A stretch of DNA of 64,000 bases from Microstegium vimineum. Taxonomy: Eukaryota > Streptophyta > Magnoliopsida > Poales > Poaceae. The DNA lies in contig CM039125.1 in NCBI GenBank assembly GCA_022036555.1, positions 49,252,110 to 49,316,109 on the forward strand. The letters run 5' to 3'. Below the pieces are notes generated by a model that made no database searches, was not told the DNA's origin, and saw only the letters and a list, made by a program, of their open reading frames with translations. Below, piece after piece: positions 34,712 through 44,894 of the stretch. A program made the translations under genes and the position numbers. Every line of letters starts with the position of its first letter. Positions within the stretch are counted from its first letter, which is position 1.

Positions 34712-35089
34712 TTTTTTTTTGAGGGAACTGGAGGGGCCGAGGCCCCTACAGGTAATTTATTAACCAATGAAGTAAAAGAGCAGACAAAGGAGAATTACAG
34801 ACAAGACAAAGAAGAAGAACAGATAAGGCAGAGAGGAAGGAAAAGGTCCTAGGGGACAAAGAAAGAAACAGCAAAAAAGAGCAAGGATGCACTAGTTACA
34901 ACAAAGATTGAATCCATGATTGAAAACTTGCACGTAAATCTTCCCTGACTCTATGCAAAAGCAAGAGTAATTCCTTCTGAAAAATTTGCCTGGCTCTTGA
35001 TATTGATGGTTGAATCCCCTCAAAAATGAGATTATTCTGTGATGTCCAAATGGACCAACACATAAGTATAATCACAGCCATGAAGAACT
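34712..35089 (-). mobile_element. 5'-truncated LINE (non-LTR retrotransposon) 3' end
   Basis: On the minus strand, the frame 35081-34896 reads LMCWSIWTSQNNLIFEGIQP, like the C-terminal region of plant LINE reverse transcriptases (WxIWxxRNxxIFE pattern). It is followed by a non-coding tail and a poly-A tract (poly-T on plus, 34712-34720). The short repeat CATG flanks it (34708-34711 and 35090-35093). The uninterrupted paralogous sequence near 29840-29870 fixes the boundaries: GTATATACATG/CTGTTTTCAGTGG is contiguous there in equivalent form. Confidence 0.75.
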
Positions 35090-35123
35090 CATGCTGTTTT
35101 CAGTGGAGACGATGTAATTATCT

Positions 35124-35125
35124 GG

Positions 35126-35200
<75 letters not shown>

Positions 35201-35206
35201 ATATTA
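35124..35206. repeat. Long TA dinucleotide microsatellite
   Basis: About 80 bp of almost uninterrupted TA repeats ending in TTATATATATATATTATTTAAG. A much shorter TA run occupies the equivalent position near 30210. Confidence 0.9.
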
Positions 35207-36649
35207 TTTAAGAACCCGAGCCCCGGCGCGCTCGACTCTGTGTCCGCGGCATTCCCAATCCTAAGCCTGGGCCGATCCCTCCTCCCACCTCCGGTTTTGC
35301 CAGTCCGTTCAGCTACTTGACCGGGTTTTTTTTCATGAGAACTTTTTTTTCATTTTTTCATGCCATCTCCGTTTTTAGTTATACCGTCTCTGTTTTTTTT
35401 TCCATCATGTTGTTTTCTTAATTTTCTGCTCTCTATTTTTCTGTTATTTTCACGCAGACAGGTTTTGCGACTTGTCTTTTTTTTCACGCGAACTGTTTTT
35501 TTCTCACAAACAGGTTTTGCAAATATCCAGTCATGTTTGGTGATTAAAATTATTTTTTCTCTTCTCTGTATGTTTTCGTATAGATGACAATGTATATTAC
35601 AGGCACTGAATATGAACCAGTGTATATGTGATTAAAACGGATAACATTAAATTGGGATAAAATACATCTACTGATAAATCACGATACAATAACTCGGAAA
35701 GGAAGGTGGCTAAAAAATAAAAAGAAATTCAGGAGAGCACGACTCCAAGCAGGCTCTGTTGGGCTGTGGTACGGTCGTTGCAGTTCTTATTAGTACTTAT
35801 AAAAACTTGTTGATGCAATTGGAACCAACGATTTTAGAACCGTCTTTGCACCAAATGTTCTCGATGATTTGTGCCTGCAACTTAATTAGAATGGAGAACA
35901 CAAGAACATGACACAACCTGGTTTTTTTCCCGAAAGCGTGCATAAGCACGTACTGCTTTAAGGGGAATTAGAGTTTGTTTGAACACAAACACTCCCCAGG
36001 GGCGAGCTGCCAACCGGAGTGTGGCACGGAGATAGACACAAGGAACAAAGAACACCGGCTCGAACGGTGTGTCACGAATCTTGACTATCAATCACTATCA
36101 CAAGAGTAACTGATACAATATCCGAAGAATTAGATAGAGTTTAGACAGGGAATAGCAAGGAATTGGAATAGCAAGGGAATAGCAAGAACAAGAAGGGGCT
36201 TCTCGGACGAGTACAGAGGAAGAAGACAACTGGTTCTGGTTCTGTTCTTGTTAGCCTCTCCTGAAGCAGTCTTCCTCTCCTTTGTAGTCTAGCTATTCTG
36301 GTAGATGGGCCAAGGCCTGCTCCTAAGCGCCACCTCTGTGCAGTATCACAGCCCACCAAGCCCAGTACATGAGTACATGACACGGTAGCGCTAGGAAGAA
36401 CAAAACGCAAAGGGCCTAGGGAGCGAGGGCCGTCAGCACCGAACCTGATTCATTCTAGGACGCTAACAAGTTCCAAGCCGCCAATACAACGAAGTGGTCT
36501 GTATGTATCTACGATCCTTTTCTTTTGGTTTTAGTAAGACAATGTTTTCACTTTTTTTGTCCAAGTGCAAAATATTGTTATACAGCACACGTAATCATAC
36601 AAAAATGATTTTTTACCTCTGTATTGGAGCACAGCTGTGACCTGTCTTG
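35207..36649. other. Intergenic, no gene seen
   Basis: T-rich sequence (35320-35600), then a gene-like segment around 35880-36440 with GAATAGCAAG direct repeats (36151, 36165, 36176). No protein is recognised. The latter may be part of a solo LTR or an old insertion. Confidence 0.3.
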
Positions 36650-36993
36650 CACTACGTCAAAAACGATTTTGCGCAGCATTGCCAAAACTGTCTCCGTGGC
36701 GGACACCAATTGTTGCCTGCTGAGGTAAATTTCATGATTTATCGCATCGGACATTTTTTATTTACCGTGACGGGCACTTTTGTCCGCCACGGTAAATAAA
36801 TTTACCGCAGCGGGCTTTTTAAAATGACCGTCACGGAAAATACGCTATTTACCGTGGCGGACGTCTTAAGAAGCCCGCTGCGGTAAATTGATTTACCGCA
36901 GCGGGCATCCTATAAGGCCCGTCACGGTAAGAGGCCGAAGATTGGCACGCTTGTCGTCTTCATATATATACGAGACCTAGGGTTAGCCACTCA

Positions 36994-37038
<45 letters not shown>

Positions 37039-37527
37039 CCGCCACACGAACTCTCCCTCTCCTGCCCTCCCCGGGACGGCGGCTCTCCCCACCCTGCCCC
37101 GCGGACGGCGGCGCGGGCGCTCAGCTCGCGGGATGGCGCGTGGCGCGCGTGACGGCGGCGCTTCCCCTCCCATCCCCTGGAGGCTCGCGGTTCTTCCCCT
37201 CCCCTCCTATGGCGGCGGCGCAAGGAGCTCCCCCTCCCCTCCAGCGGCGGCGAGCAGCGCGCCCCCGACCCTCTCCCCTGGCTACGGCTGCGCGAGGAGG
37301 AGCTCGCGGGCGGGGCGAGCGGCGGCGCTCGGGGCCCAGATCCCGGCCCGACTGGGTTAGGGTTTCGGGCTTTTTTTTCTTTTTTTCTACGCATTAACCG
37401 CGACAGGCAACAAACGACCGCTGCTGTAAAGCTTTCATTAACCGTGGCCTTCCCACAGTGTTGGACGGCTTTGCCCGCCGCGAAAAACCTTTTTTGTCCG
37501 CTGCGGAAAACCTTTTTTGTAGTAATG
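36650..37527. mobile_element. CACTA-like non-autonomous element
   Basis: The left end CACTACGTCAAAAACGATTT (36650) and right end (complement CATTACTACAAAAAAGGTTT, to 37527) match at about 19 of 25 positions. Identical TTG trinucleotides flank it (36647-36649, 37528-37530). Subterminal blocks of TTTACCGCAGCGGGC / GCCCGCTGCGGTAAA repeat in both orientations. The interior has a CT microsatellite (about 36998-37036) and a GC-rich stretch open in several frames but not recognisable. A related end is at 7513-7642. Confidence 0.8.
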
Positions 37528-37530
37528 TTG

Positions 37531-38777
37531 GTCACCATGCAGCAAGAAGTGGCAACTTCGAATGGTGCATTTGCCCCAGTTTGACTGTAGCAGAACATTC
37601 TATAGTTTATACTAAATTTGTTTTTCCCATCTAATATCCACCTTTCCTCCGCCCACATGTAGTCACACAAAAAAACTAACACATACTTGAGGTTTTCTGA
37701 CTAGCGAACTCAATGGGGCATTTGTACAGGAGTGCCTTGGTTCGCGCCGCCGCTCCATGTCTGCTCGCCGGCGTGGCGGCCGCGCTCCCTATTCACACTC
37801 GCTCCTGCAACTGCTCCCCTAGTCGAGGAGCTGGGCTTCCTTGGTGGCAAAGAGCAACGCGGGAGAAAGGAATAGCCGAATAGGGAGTTCGAGGGAAGTC
37901 GCATTGTAACAATATGAACATTTTTTCTATCAGTTTTAATTGGAATAAGAACTGTGCAAGGCTAAGGAACGTGAGACGAAAAACAAAACAAAACAAAACA
38001 AAACCAACCGAGATTTCTATTTTTTATTTGAAATAATAATAGAGGGAGCAATATATACCGAGACAAGGTATGGTCATGGCTGGTCGTGTCCAAAGACCAA
38101 AGCTCAATGGGCTTCGGACGTGGTGTAAAGGTCTGGGCCGCATAATCAAGGTCCGCTTCATCGTGTCGGACCATCCCATGGATGGACGGCGGCCACGGCG
38201 ACTTATCTGGGCTGAACTTGGTTGGTCAGACTCGTCAACCCATTCCTAGCCCACAGCGGCACACGAGACACCCACTGGCCACTTCTCTCTCCCCAACACA
38301 ACAGTCTGTCGCCTCCTGCAAGCCCCACCCGACGAGCGAGCTCGCGGCCACCGCCGCCTCCTCCTGCCTCAGGCCGCAGCCCGCAGGTACGCGCCGCCGC
38401 TCGCGTATCCCGCGCTCGCGCTAGTTCATTTTCATCAGTGTGTGCTACCGTTGCTTCTTCATAGATTATTAATCTGAGTCCGTGAGCTCATCCCGTCAAA
38501 ACGAGATGAGCAAAATCCAGTGGGATTCGAAATTAACTCGTTCTATCCTTGGACTTTTGTGTGAATACTCTTAGCTTTTTTTTCTAGCTATTATATTATT
38601 ACGAAGGTCATTTTGGTGCATTCAGGGTTTTAGGCTTGGCTCGGATTTTGTTGGAAACAGGATTCGTATTGTGTTATATTTTCCATTTGTGTCGTCCAAC
38701 ACTATAAATCTGAGTTCTCAGCATATATAATTCCTGCGCTCAAGCTAATCTGTGATGCATGCATCTGTTTGGCACAG
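37531..38777. other. Intergenic and possible untranslated leader
   Basis: Contains an AAAACAAAAC simple repeat (37980-38004). A GC-rich stretch (38230-38396) ends in GCAGGTACGCG and could be a leader exon for the DMC1 fragment, but it does not encode the usual DMC1 N-terminus. Confidence 0.3.
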
Positions 38778-40225
38778 TGATTTCTCAGGGGATAAATGCA
38801 GGAGACGTGAAGAAGCTGCAGGATGCAGGGATTTACACTTGCAATGGCCTAATGATGCATACTAAGAAGGTTCTGAACCATTCAACTCGATACCCAAATC
38901 TTTGTCCTGTCTGTCTGAATTTCTATCTATTGCACAGTGCTTAAATTGATATCTTCTTTGTGGCACTTGCATTCTTTGCTTTCATTTGTTCAATATTCTG
39001 AACATATGGCTATTGCTCTAATTTGTGAATTGTCTTGCAGAATCTTACAGGAATCAAAGGTTTTCTGAAGCAAAAGTTGATAAGATCTGCGAGGCAGCTG
39101 AAAAACTTCTGGTCTGATCCTTTAAGTTGGTTTTGGTTACTAAACTTTCATGCAATCAGTTCTGTATGATATGGTATCTTGAAATTCTCTTCGTGTTTGT
39201 TTATCACAGAACCAGGGCTTCATGACAGGAACTGATCTCCTTCTTAAGGTAAGAAGATTGCATTTAAGCCTAATCTGTGTATGGTTTAATGCTCGACTGC
39301 TTATAATTGGTAAACTAACTGAAAAAAGTTGATTAGTTATTGAATCTGGTTGAGCACTTTTAATTACTTCTCATACGTGTTGTCCTTTATGGTTGTTTGA
39401 TTTATTTTGGGTTATTTTGAAGCGAAAGTCTGTTGTTCGGATTACACAGGGAGCCAGGCACTTGATGAGCTGCTTGGCGGTATAATATCTGAAATCTGTT
39501 GTCTGATCAGTCATGCCATTACATTAGTCTAATAGATGGACATGTTTAAATTTGAAGGAGGGATTGAAACACTTTGCATCACAGAGGCATTCGGGGAGTT
39601 CCAATATGTTGATGTTCTTGTTCCTATGTTTCTTTTTCTCTGAAGTTCTGCTGCAAGAGCCATATTATGTGTATAGTTGATATTTATGATATGGGGCCAC
39701 ACTTGTAATAAATGTATTTATGCCTAACTCAGTTATGTATTAGTGTATTGAGGTTGATGGTACAACCTTTCCAACCCTCTTGTACCACCTTTTTGTGTTG
39801 CTTCATCTTCCAGAGATATTGCTAGCACTAGCAATGCATCTTGTAGTTTCTAATCATGCTTTTGCTTTGCTAACTTAACCAGATGAATATAATTTCTCAC
39901 CATTTTCTTGAAGTGATACGTAAAATTAAAGTGGGATCACTTTTTTCCTGAAACAATTCTTTGTTGTATTTTATTGCTGGGACTGGGAGCAATTTTCCAT
40001 TGTATACAACACACAATCACACACAAACCTCTTACGTGCAAATGAAAGAACCCTCTTAAGTATTTATTACTGAGAATAGTCGCAGTGACTGTTGGCTTAT
40101 GATGCACTTTTGTAACTAAACTTCTGAGTCCAGTTCTAGTTTTTTAGTTTGAAATATATGTCATCTGGTTGTCTTGCAGGTCAGGGAAGACCCAATTGGC
40201 ACATACTCTATGTGTCTCCACTCAG
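38778..40225 (+). pseudogene. DMC1: Partial DMC1 meiotic recombinase gene with frameshifts
   Basis: DMC1 is the meiosis-specific RecA/RAD51-like strand-exchange protein. Exon-like pieces in order: 38778-38869 (ISQGINAGDVKKLQDAGIYT, CNGLMMHTKK); 39041-39111 (LTGIKG..., then EAKVDKICEAAEKLL one base out of frame); 39210-39248 (NQGFMTGTDLLLK); 39423-39479 (RKSVVRIT, then ALDELLGG in another frame); 39558-39600 (GIETLCITEAFGEF); 40180-40225 (SGKTQLAHTLCVSTQ, with the Walker A SGKT). Two exons carry single-base losses, the donor after FGEF is gone, the first coding exon is not visible, and nothing beyond Walker A follows. The ATPase core is therefore missing. Introns are retained, so it is a DNA-level partial copy rather than a processed one. 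Confidence 0.88.
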
Positions 40226-40359
40226 GTTCATCCCCCATACCAAATTTTGTAGATAGCACCTAGACCATGGAACTATAGAAGCAATAGAATTTGAGGAAAC
40301 ATAGAAGCAACAGAATACTCCCTTATTTCTGATTGATGAAAATGCAGCTTCCAATCCCT

Positions 40360-40590
40360 AGGGTTTTTTTTGTCCCTAGGGGCACATGTCCTCATGTTGT
40401 ACACCCTCAAATTTGCTTTGAGATTCGTGCACAGCAGAAGAGAGAAAAAATTTTATTGTCTCTCTCCTGCTGTGCACGAATCTCAGAGCAAATCTGAGGG
40501 TGCACAGCAGGAGGGCATGTGCCCTTAGGGGCAAAATAAACTTGCCAAGAGCACATGCCCTCAAGGGCATATTTTACTTTACCTTCTGTC
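40360..40590. mobile_element. Foldback MITE, GAGGGCATGTGC family
   Basis: The inner arms 40401-40437 and 40467-40505 are near-perfect complements (GAGATTCGTGCACAGCAG / CTGCTGTGCACGAATCTC). Outer motifs AGGGGCACATGTCC and AGGGCATGTGCCCTTAGGGG also pair. The right end (GCCCTCAAGGGCATATTTTA) is shared with repeats at 6430-6715 and 44404-44480. It lies just after the last DMC1 exon. Confidence 0.75.
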
Positions 40591-41746
40591 CAGATATCGT
40601 TCATGTTGTTTCAGTAAAGTGCATAGCATACATGGGTATACATACCTCGAGAAATGTTACAGCAGTGTTGATATGTTTTATCTTTGACATAGAAAAACTA
40701 GGCAAACTCTATGTTGCTTAGGCCTTCCATTGGATTATTAATGCCACGGAAATTGAGATGGAACGAGTTGTACATATTTTCTTGGCTTCCCAAAAAACAT
40801 CTAGGCAGACCAGAGACCATCTACTGTTGTCCATGCATGCCAGTCTACATGCTTAATACCCCCATGCTTGACTGAATGGCACTGTGCTTATTTGTTGTTA
40901 GTTGTTCATGCATCTTTGTTCGTTTGAACTTATCAGCCTAGTTTCAGTCATAATACAATATTTTTTCTCTCATAACAAAACAACAACAGTCAGAAATCAC
41001 CAGCTGAAAGATCACAACTTGACTTATCATCTACATAAATCACCAGCCAAAATATCACAACTCCTGGAACAGATGACAGAGCTACTACTGCTAATCTGTA
41101 TCTAGGTCGATCTGATTCCGAGGTCCGAGCAGAGCATGTCGATATATTGCTTTAACAGTTCCTGACTCGCTGCTCCCTCTGGCACGGGCATGCTTCCAGT
41201 TCCTCTCAAGTCTCAAATCAATCAAACAAGCTTATAAACCAGAATCACAACAAATTCAGCCACAGACACAATAAATCCTGCTTAACAGAGCCAAAAAAAA
41301 AACTGAAGAAATGACAGGGAAGGAAAAAGTGAGTGAAAAAAAAGGAAAAGGCACGAGAAATAAAAAAAGGAAAATCCAGAGAAATAACAGGTGTCCAGAC
41401 TAATTGAAATAGATGACGTGACCATAAAATAAAACTCGGAACCGCAAGTCATCCAGATGACCACTCAAAAATTTGTTAATTTAATAAATGCAACGGAAGC
41501 ATATTTGCTAGTTATTATCATAAACAAAAAAATGGTTCCATAATTTATTTTGCATCAGCAGGCTTCAACAGCCAATAAACTCCCCTTGGCATCTAAATCA
41601 AGCACACAAGAGAAAGGCTCTGACATAAAAATTTCTCCAGAACACACACACTGGCGCCGGCGAACTAGCTGCTTACATTACAGGCTACGCATGTCGTCCA
41701 CCATCTCACGGGAGAGACAGGTTATTTGTACACCGAGGATCTTCCC
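40591..41746. other. Intergenic, no gene seen
   Basis: AT-rich; frames are short and unrecognised. It separates the DMC1 fragment (plus strand) from the PEPC fragment (minus strand). Confidence 0.3.
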
Positions 41747-43085
41747 CTAACCGGTGTTCTGCATGCCGGCAGCGATGCCCTTCATGGTCAGGATCAGTGT
41801 ACTCGCTCTGCTGGTTCAGCTGCACCAGCTCCGCCGGCTGACTCGTCGGTGAACTCCTTGGACAGGGCGCCTGCGGGCTCACCTGAAAGCTCGCTCGGGT
41901 CACGTATCCGCTTCAGGGTGTAGGCCTGGCACACGTTCAGAGTGGTGATGATGTAGGACTCACGCAGCCGCAGGCGCTGCTTCAGGTAAGGATCGCCAGG
42001 GCCGGTTCTATGTTTTCAAGGGCCCTAGGGCAAACTTGACAATGTGCTCTTATGCCTACATATACGTTTAATTATATATGTGCTAATACGCAATTGTATA
42101 AAGATACCAGGAGTTAATTGATGAACAACGCAGGATACAATGACTAGAATAACAAGAAAATGATAGTAATTTGATTACCTCAAAATTCTGAATAAAATCA
42201 AACTCCATTATAAAAAGGAAAAATTTGAAGACTGTCATTATAAAAAGAGACTCCGTCAGGTTTTCTTGATGCAAAATTATTAAGGACGGTGTCAAGATCA
42301 ATAGTATCCAAGATATCCTTTTCAATGCAGTACGTAGCTAAGTCATTCAATCTTTCTTGTGACATAGTTGACCTCATATAGTTTTTCAATAATTTCAATT
42401 TGGAGAAACTTCTTTCGGCAATGGCTACGATCACAGGTTCAATCAAAATGATTCAATAGGCAACTGAAACATTTGAAAAATTTGGCGTAGCCTAAATTTT
42501 GAGAAAAAAAACATATGAGAAATAATAGCCATAACAATTAACCAACATCTAGGAGTCCAAACTTTTTTTTTACACATCAACGAGCAATCAATCTAATTTT
42601 TTTTTAAACTACAATTCAATCTAATTTAAAAACAACAAGACATATATTGTGACAAAGGTGTTGTTGGACTAGACAAGGGACATATACAGGGTATACACAT
42701 GTACCTGGGTATGGGCCCCTAAGTAAGCTGGGCCTTAGGCCGCCGCACCTCCTCTGCTACGGCCCTGGATCGCCTTCAAGGACGTCCTGCTTGTGACCAG
42801 CAACCTGCAGCGAAATGGAAACAACTCTTTTAAGAATCATAATGCAATTAGACTCAATGAAATTTCAGAATTTTAGACGGCCACATAAAACTTGGCTACA
42901 TAAATACAAATATAGCTGAAATGCAAGCAAAACCAAATCTTTTGGAGTGTGAGCACTTTACCTGAAGGAGCAGCTCTTTTGTCTCCTCATAGTTCTTCCT
43001 CAGTTGCTCACCAAAGGATTGCAAATCATCAGCCACTAGCAATTTGTCATATACAGCTGCAATTCCCGGGTCTCCATCGAATCCA
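41747..43085 (-). pseudogene. PPC: Phosphoenolpyruvate carboxylase 3' fragment, interrupted by hAT
   Basis: PEPC fixes bicarbonate onto PEP to give oxaloacetate (C4 and anaplerotic carbon fixation). Read leftward: GDPGIAAVYDKLLVADDLQS and EQLRKNYEETKELLLQ (exon ending 42963 with a GTAAAG donor); VAGHKQDVLEGD (about 42807-42775); then, across the hAT insertion, DPYLKQRLRLRESY, TLNVCQAYTLKRIRDP and SKEFTDES. The family C-terminus survives only in a shifted frame (ILTMKGIAAGMQNTG, stop 41747-41749). Small indels in the SKEF to LNQQSEY part destroy the frame, and everything upstream of the GDPGIAA block is missing. Clearly a pseudogene. Confidence 0.9.
41998..42766 (-). mobile_element. hAT element inserted in the PEPC exon
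   Basis: Exact 8-bp duplications GGATCGCC flank it (41990-41997 and 42767-42774), with ends AGGGCCGG and the complement AGGGCCGTAG. On the minus strand, 42446-42198 encodes VAIAERSFSKLKLLKNYMRS and MSQERLNDLATYCIEKDIL, the C-terminal dimerisation region of zf-TTF/DUF4371-type hAT transposases. The rest of the transposase is deleted, so it is an internally deleted, non-autonomous copy. Confidence 0.92.
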
Positions 43086-44053
43086 TCAAGGAAGAAAGGC
43101 ATAAAAGTCCTTTTACACTCAGAGTTGTCATAATAATCAGAATTCTCAAACATCCATTATCAATGGATGGACCGTAGAGTCAATGGCGGAGTCAACGGGT
43201 GGCGCAAAGGCCAGCCAGGGTGCACGGCGCACCCGCACATGTCACATCCCTGCCTGGTGCCTGGAGTCACGACGACAGGCGCTCCCCGTGCGGCTCGACA
43301 CCAGTGCCATTGCGGCCTTGCCCTGGTAGTCAGGCAAACGGCCAGACATTGCGGGCGGCTCGGTGCCCCGTCCATGGCGTCCCGGCCGGCGACCTGGATC
43401 CGCCCCGGTGCTTGCTGGTGAAGTGGTGAGCAGCTCTGCCCTCTGCTTGTTCCATGTTTCCCCAAATCTATATCCCTAAATTTTCTGTGTATGCGATCTA
43501 ATTTGTTGCTAGATTTTTTTTTCTTCGAATTAGAATGCATTGGTCTATTACGTAATAGGAGTACTTATTAGGCATTATTTATGCGATATTGCAATTTGGT
43601 TGTAGGGTCTAGGATGATCGGTTAATGAGAAAAATATGTCTGGTTTATGGGAGCGAAAGGAGCACACGCGCGGGTCACACATTCTGTGACGTGGCCCAGC
43701 CAGTGGGCCTTCGCCACGTGGCTCTCTCGAGTACTAGGTGTTGGTGCGGAGCGGGAAAAGGCGTGCAGCACCGTTTCTCGCATCACTCGCGCGCGCTCGG
43801 ATGGAACCGACTCGTTTGTGCAGCAAGAGGAGGTGCGGGGCTGGTAGGGTGGGTCCTGCTTTCGCTTGAGGTGGATTTATTGAGCTGCAGCTAATACTAC
43901 TTACTATTCAGGAGGACAAACAAGACGGGAGAACAAACGAGACAGTACGTCCACCTGCATCTCAAACGAGTCGCCTACACAGCACACCGACCACCCAAGC
44001 ACACTGACACTAGTCACACTACACTACACTACACAGCGCTCGCCTCAACTGCA
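43086..44053. other. Intergenic and presumed promoter of small-gene copy 3
   Basis: GC-rich 43170-43430 has open frames in several phases and no recognised protein; ATGGCGGAGTCAACGGG-like sequence (43183) recalls hAT-derived repeats. From 43900 a leader-like region with CACTACACTACACTACAC repeats (about 44016-44034) precedes the ATG at 44054. Confidence 0.3.
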
Positions 44054-44317
44054 ATGGCGGCAGCCGCTGGCGTGTCCGCGGGGCAGGTGGGCGCCGTCGT
44101 CGTCGTGGCGGCAGGCTTGCTGGGAGCGGGGGTCCTGCTCGCCTTTGCGAGGAGGCGTCGTCGGTGGACGTCGTCGTCGAGCTCGGGCGGCTCGGCGCGG
44201 CGCCGCCCCCCCTTCCGACAGCGACAGCAGCGGTTCGTTCGACAGCAGGAGAGCGTACAGACACTCCTCCACTTCGTCGTCTTCCTCTCCGGATGGATGT
44301 GTGCTCCTACTATATAG
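44054..44317 (+). CDS. Small gene family copy 3: single-pass membrane protein
   Basis: ATG 44054 gives MAAAAGVSAGQVGAVVVVAA and GLLGAGVLLAFARRRRRWTS, a strong transmembrane helix followed by an Arg cluster and a Ser-rich stretch, the same layout as copy 2. The native frame then reads PPFRQRQQRF and ends after CAPTI. Alternatively, after the C7 run near 44204-44210, the next frame reads SDSDSSGSFDSRRAY and SSTSSSSSPDGCVLLLYS, which resembles the Ser-rich tail of copies 1 and 2. The homopolymer may thus mark a frameshift. No catalytic motif is visible. The charge pattern predicts an N-terminus outside and the Arg/Ser tail in the cytosol. Confidence 0.5.
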   Translation: MAAAAGVSAGQVGAVVVVAAGLLGAGVLLAFARRRRRWTSSSSSGGSARRRPPFRQRQQRFVRQQESVQTLLHFVVFLSGWMCAPTI

Positions 44318-44403
44318 TATTGGGATGTAATAATAATGGGATATATATAGTAATTAGTAATCTGAAATAAAGCGCCTCGCTTTGCTGCATGAGCTGAGCC
44401 CCT

Positions 44404-44480
44404 CGAGGTAAAGTTAAAATTACCCTTGAGGGCATGTGCCCCTATGGTGTGGACTTCGCTTCGAGATTCGTGCACACGCT
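44404..44480. repeat. End of GAGGGCATGTGC-family MITE
   Basis: GGTAAAGTTAAAATTACCC and GAGGGCATGTGCCCCTATGG followed by CGAGATTCGTGCACACG match, in inverse orientation, the right half of the element at 40360-40590. Probably a truncated copy. Confidence 0.6.
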
Positions 44481-44749
44481 CTTAGGGAAAAAAACACTTC
44501 CCCTCGACATGACATGGAACTCTCGCTCGGAAAGGATTGCATGCATCGGTGGAAAGTTGGTATTCGTGCCAAGAAACTCATTTATTATCTCTCTTTTTAA
44601 ATACACTGTCACTTCATTATAAATACCTACTTATATGGCAACGCATTTAATGATAATGAAATCTTGATGAAACTTCCATTTCATTGAGACCGGCCATTAA
44701 GCAGAGTTTTAGACAAGCGTAAAGCTCTAGCCCAATTCAATTATATTTA

Positions 44750-44894
44750 GGGGTGCAAATGAGTGACCTTTAGGTGCACCTCCAAATCTCTTTAGTTCAA
44801 GTATTTGTACTACTTCTCTAAAATTTTAGAGAAGTAGTACAAATACTTAAACTAAAGAGGTTTGAAGGTGCAGCACGTAAAGGCTTTGCACCCC
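44750..44894. mobile_element. Near-palindromic Stowaway-type MITE
   Basis: Ends GGGGTGCAAA / TTTGCACCCC are perfect, flanked by TA (44748-44749 and 44895-44896). The 145-bp interior folds almost end to end; ACTTCTCTAAAATTTTAGAGAAGT forms the centre near 44826. No loop of note. Precursor-like for small RNAs. Confidence 0.85.

Noticed and set aside
36960..37682. 240-codon minus-strand frame with an Arg-Glu run
   Set aside because: The run is the CT microsatellite read in translation, and the rest is GC-rich CACTA interior without protein-like conservation.
36650..43085. A single Helitron carrying DMC1 and PEPC
   Set aside because: The two fragments are in opposite orientation and I could not find TC/CTRR ends or a terminal hairpin.
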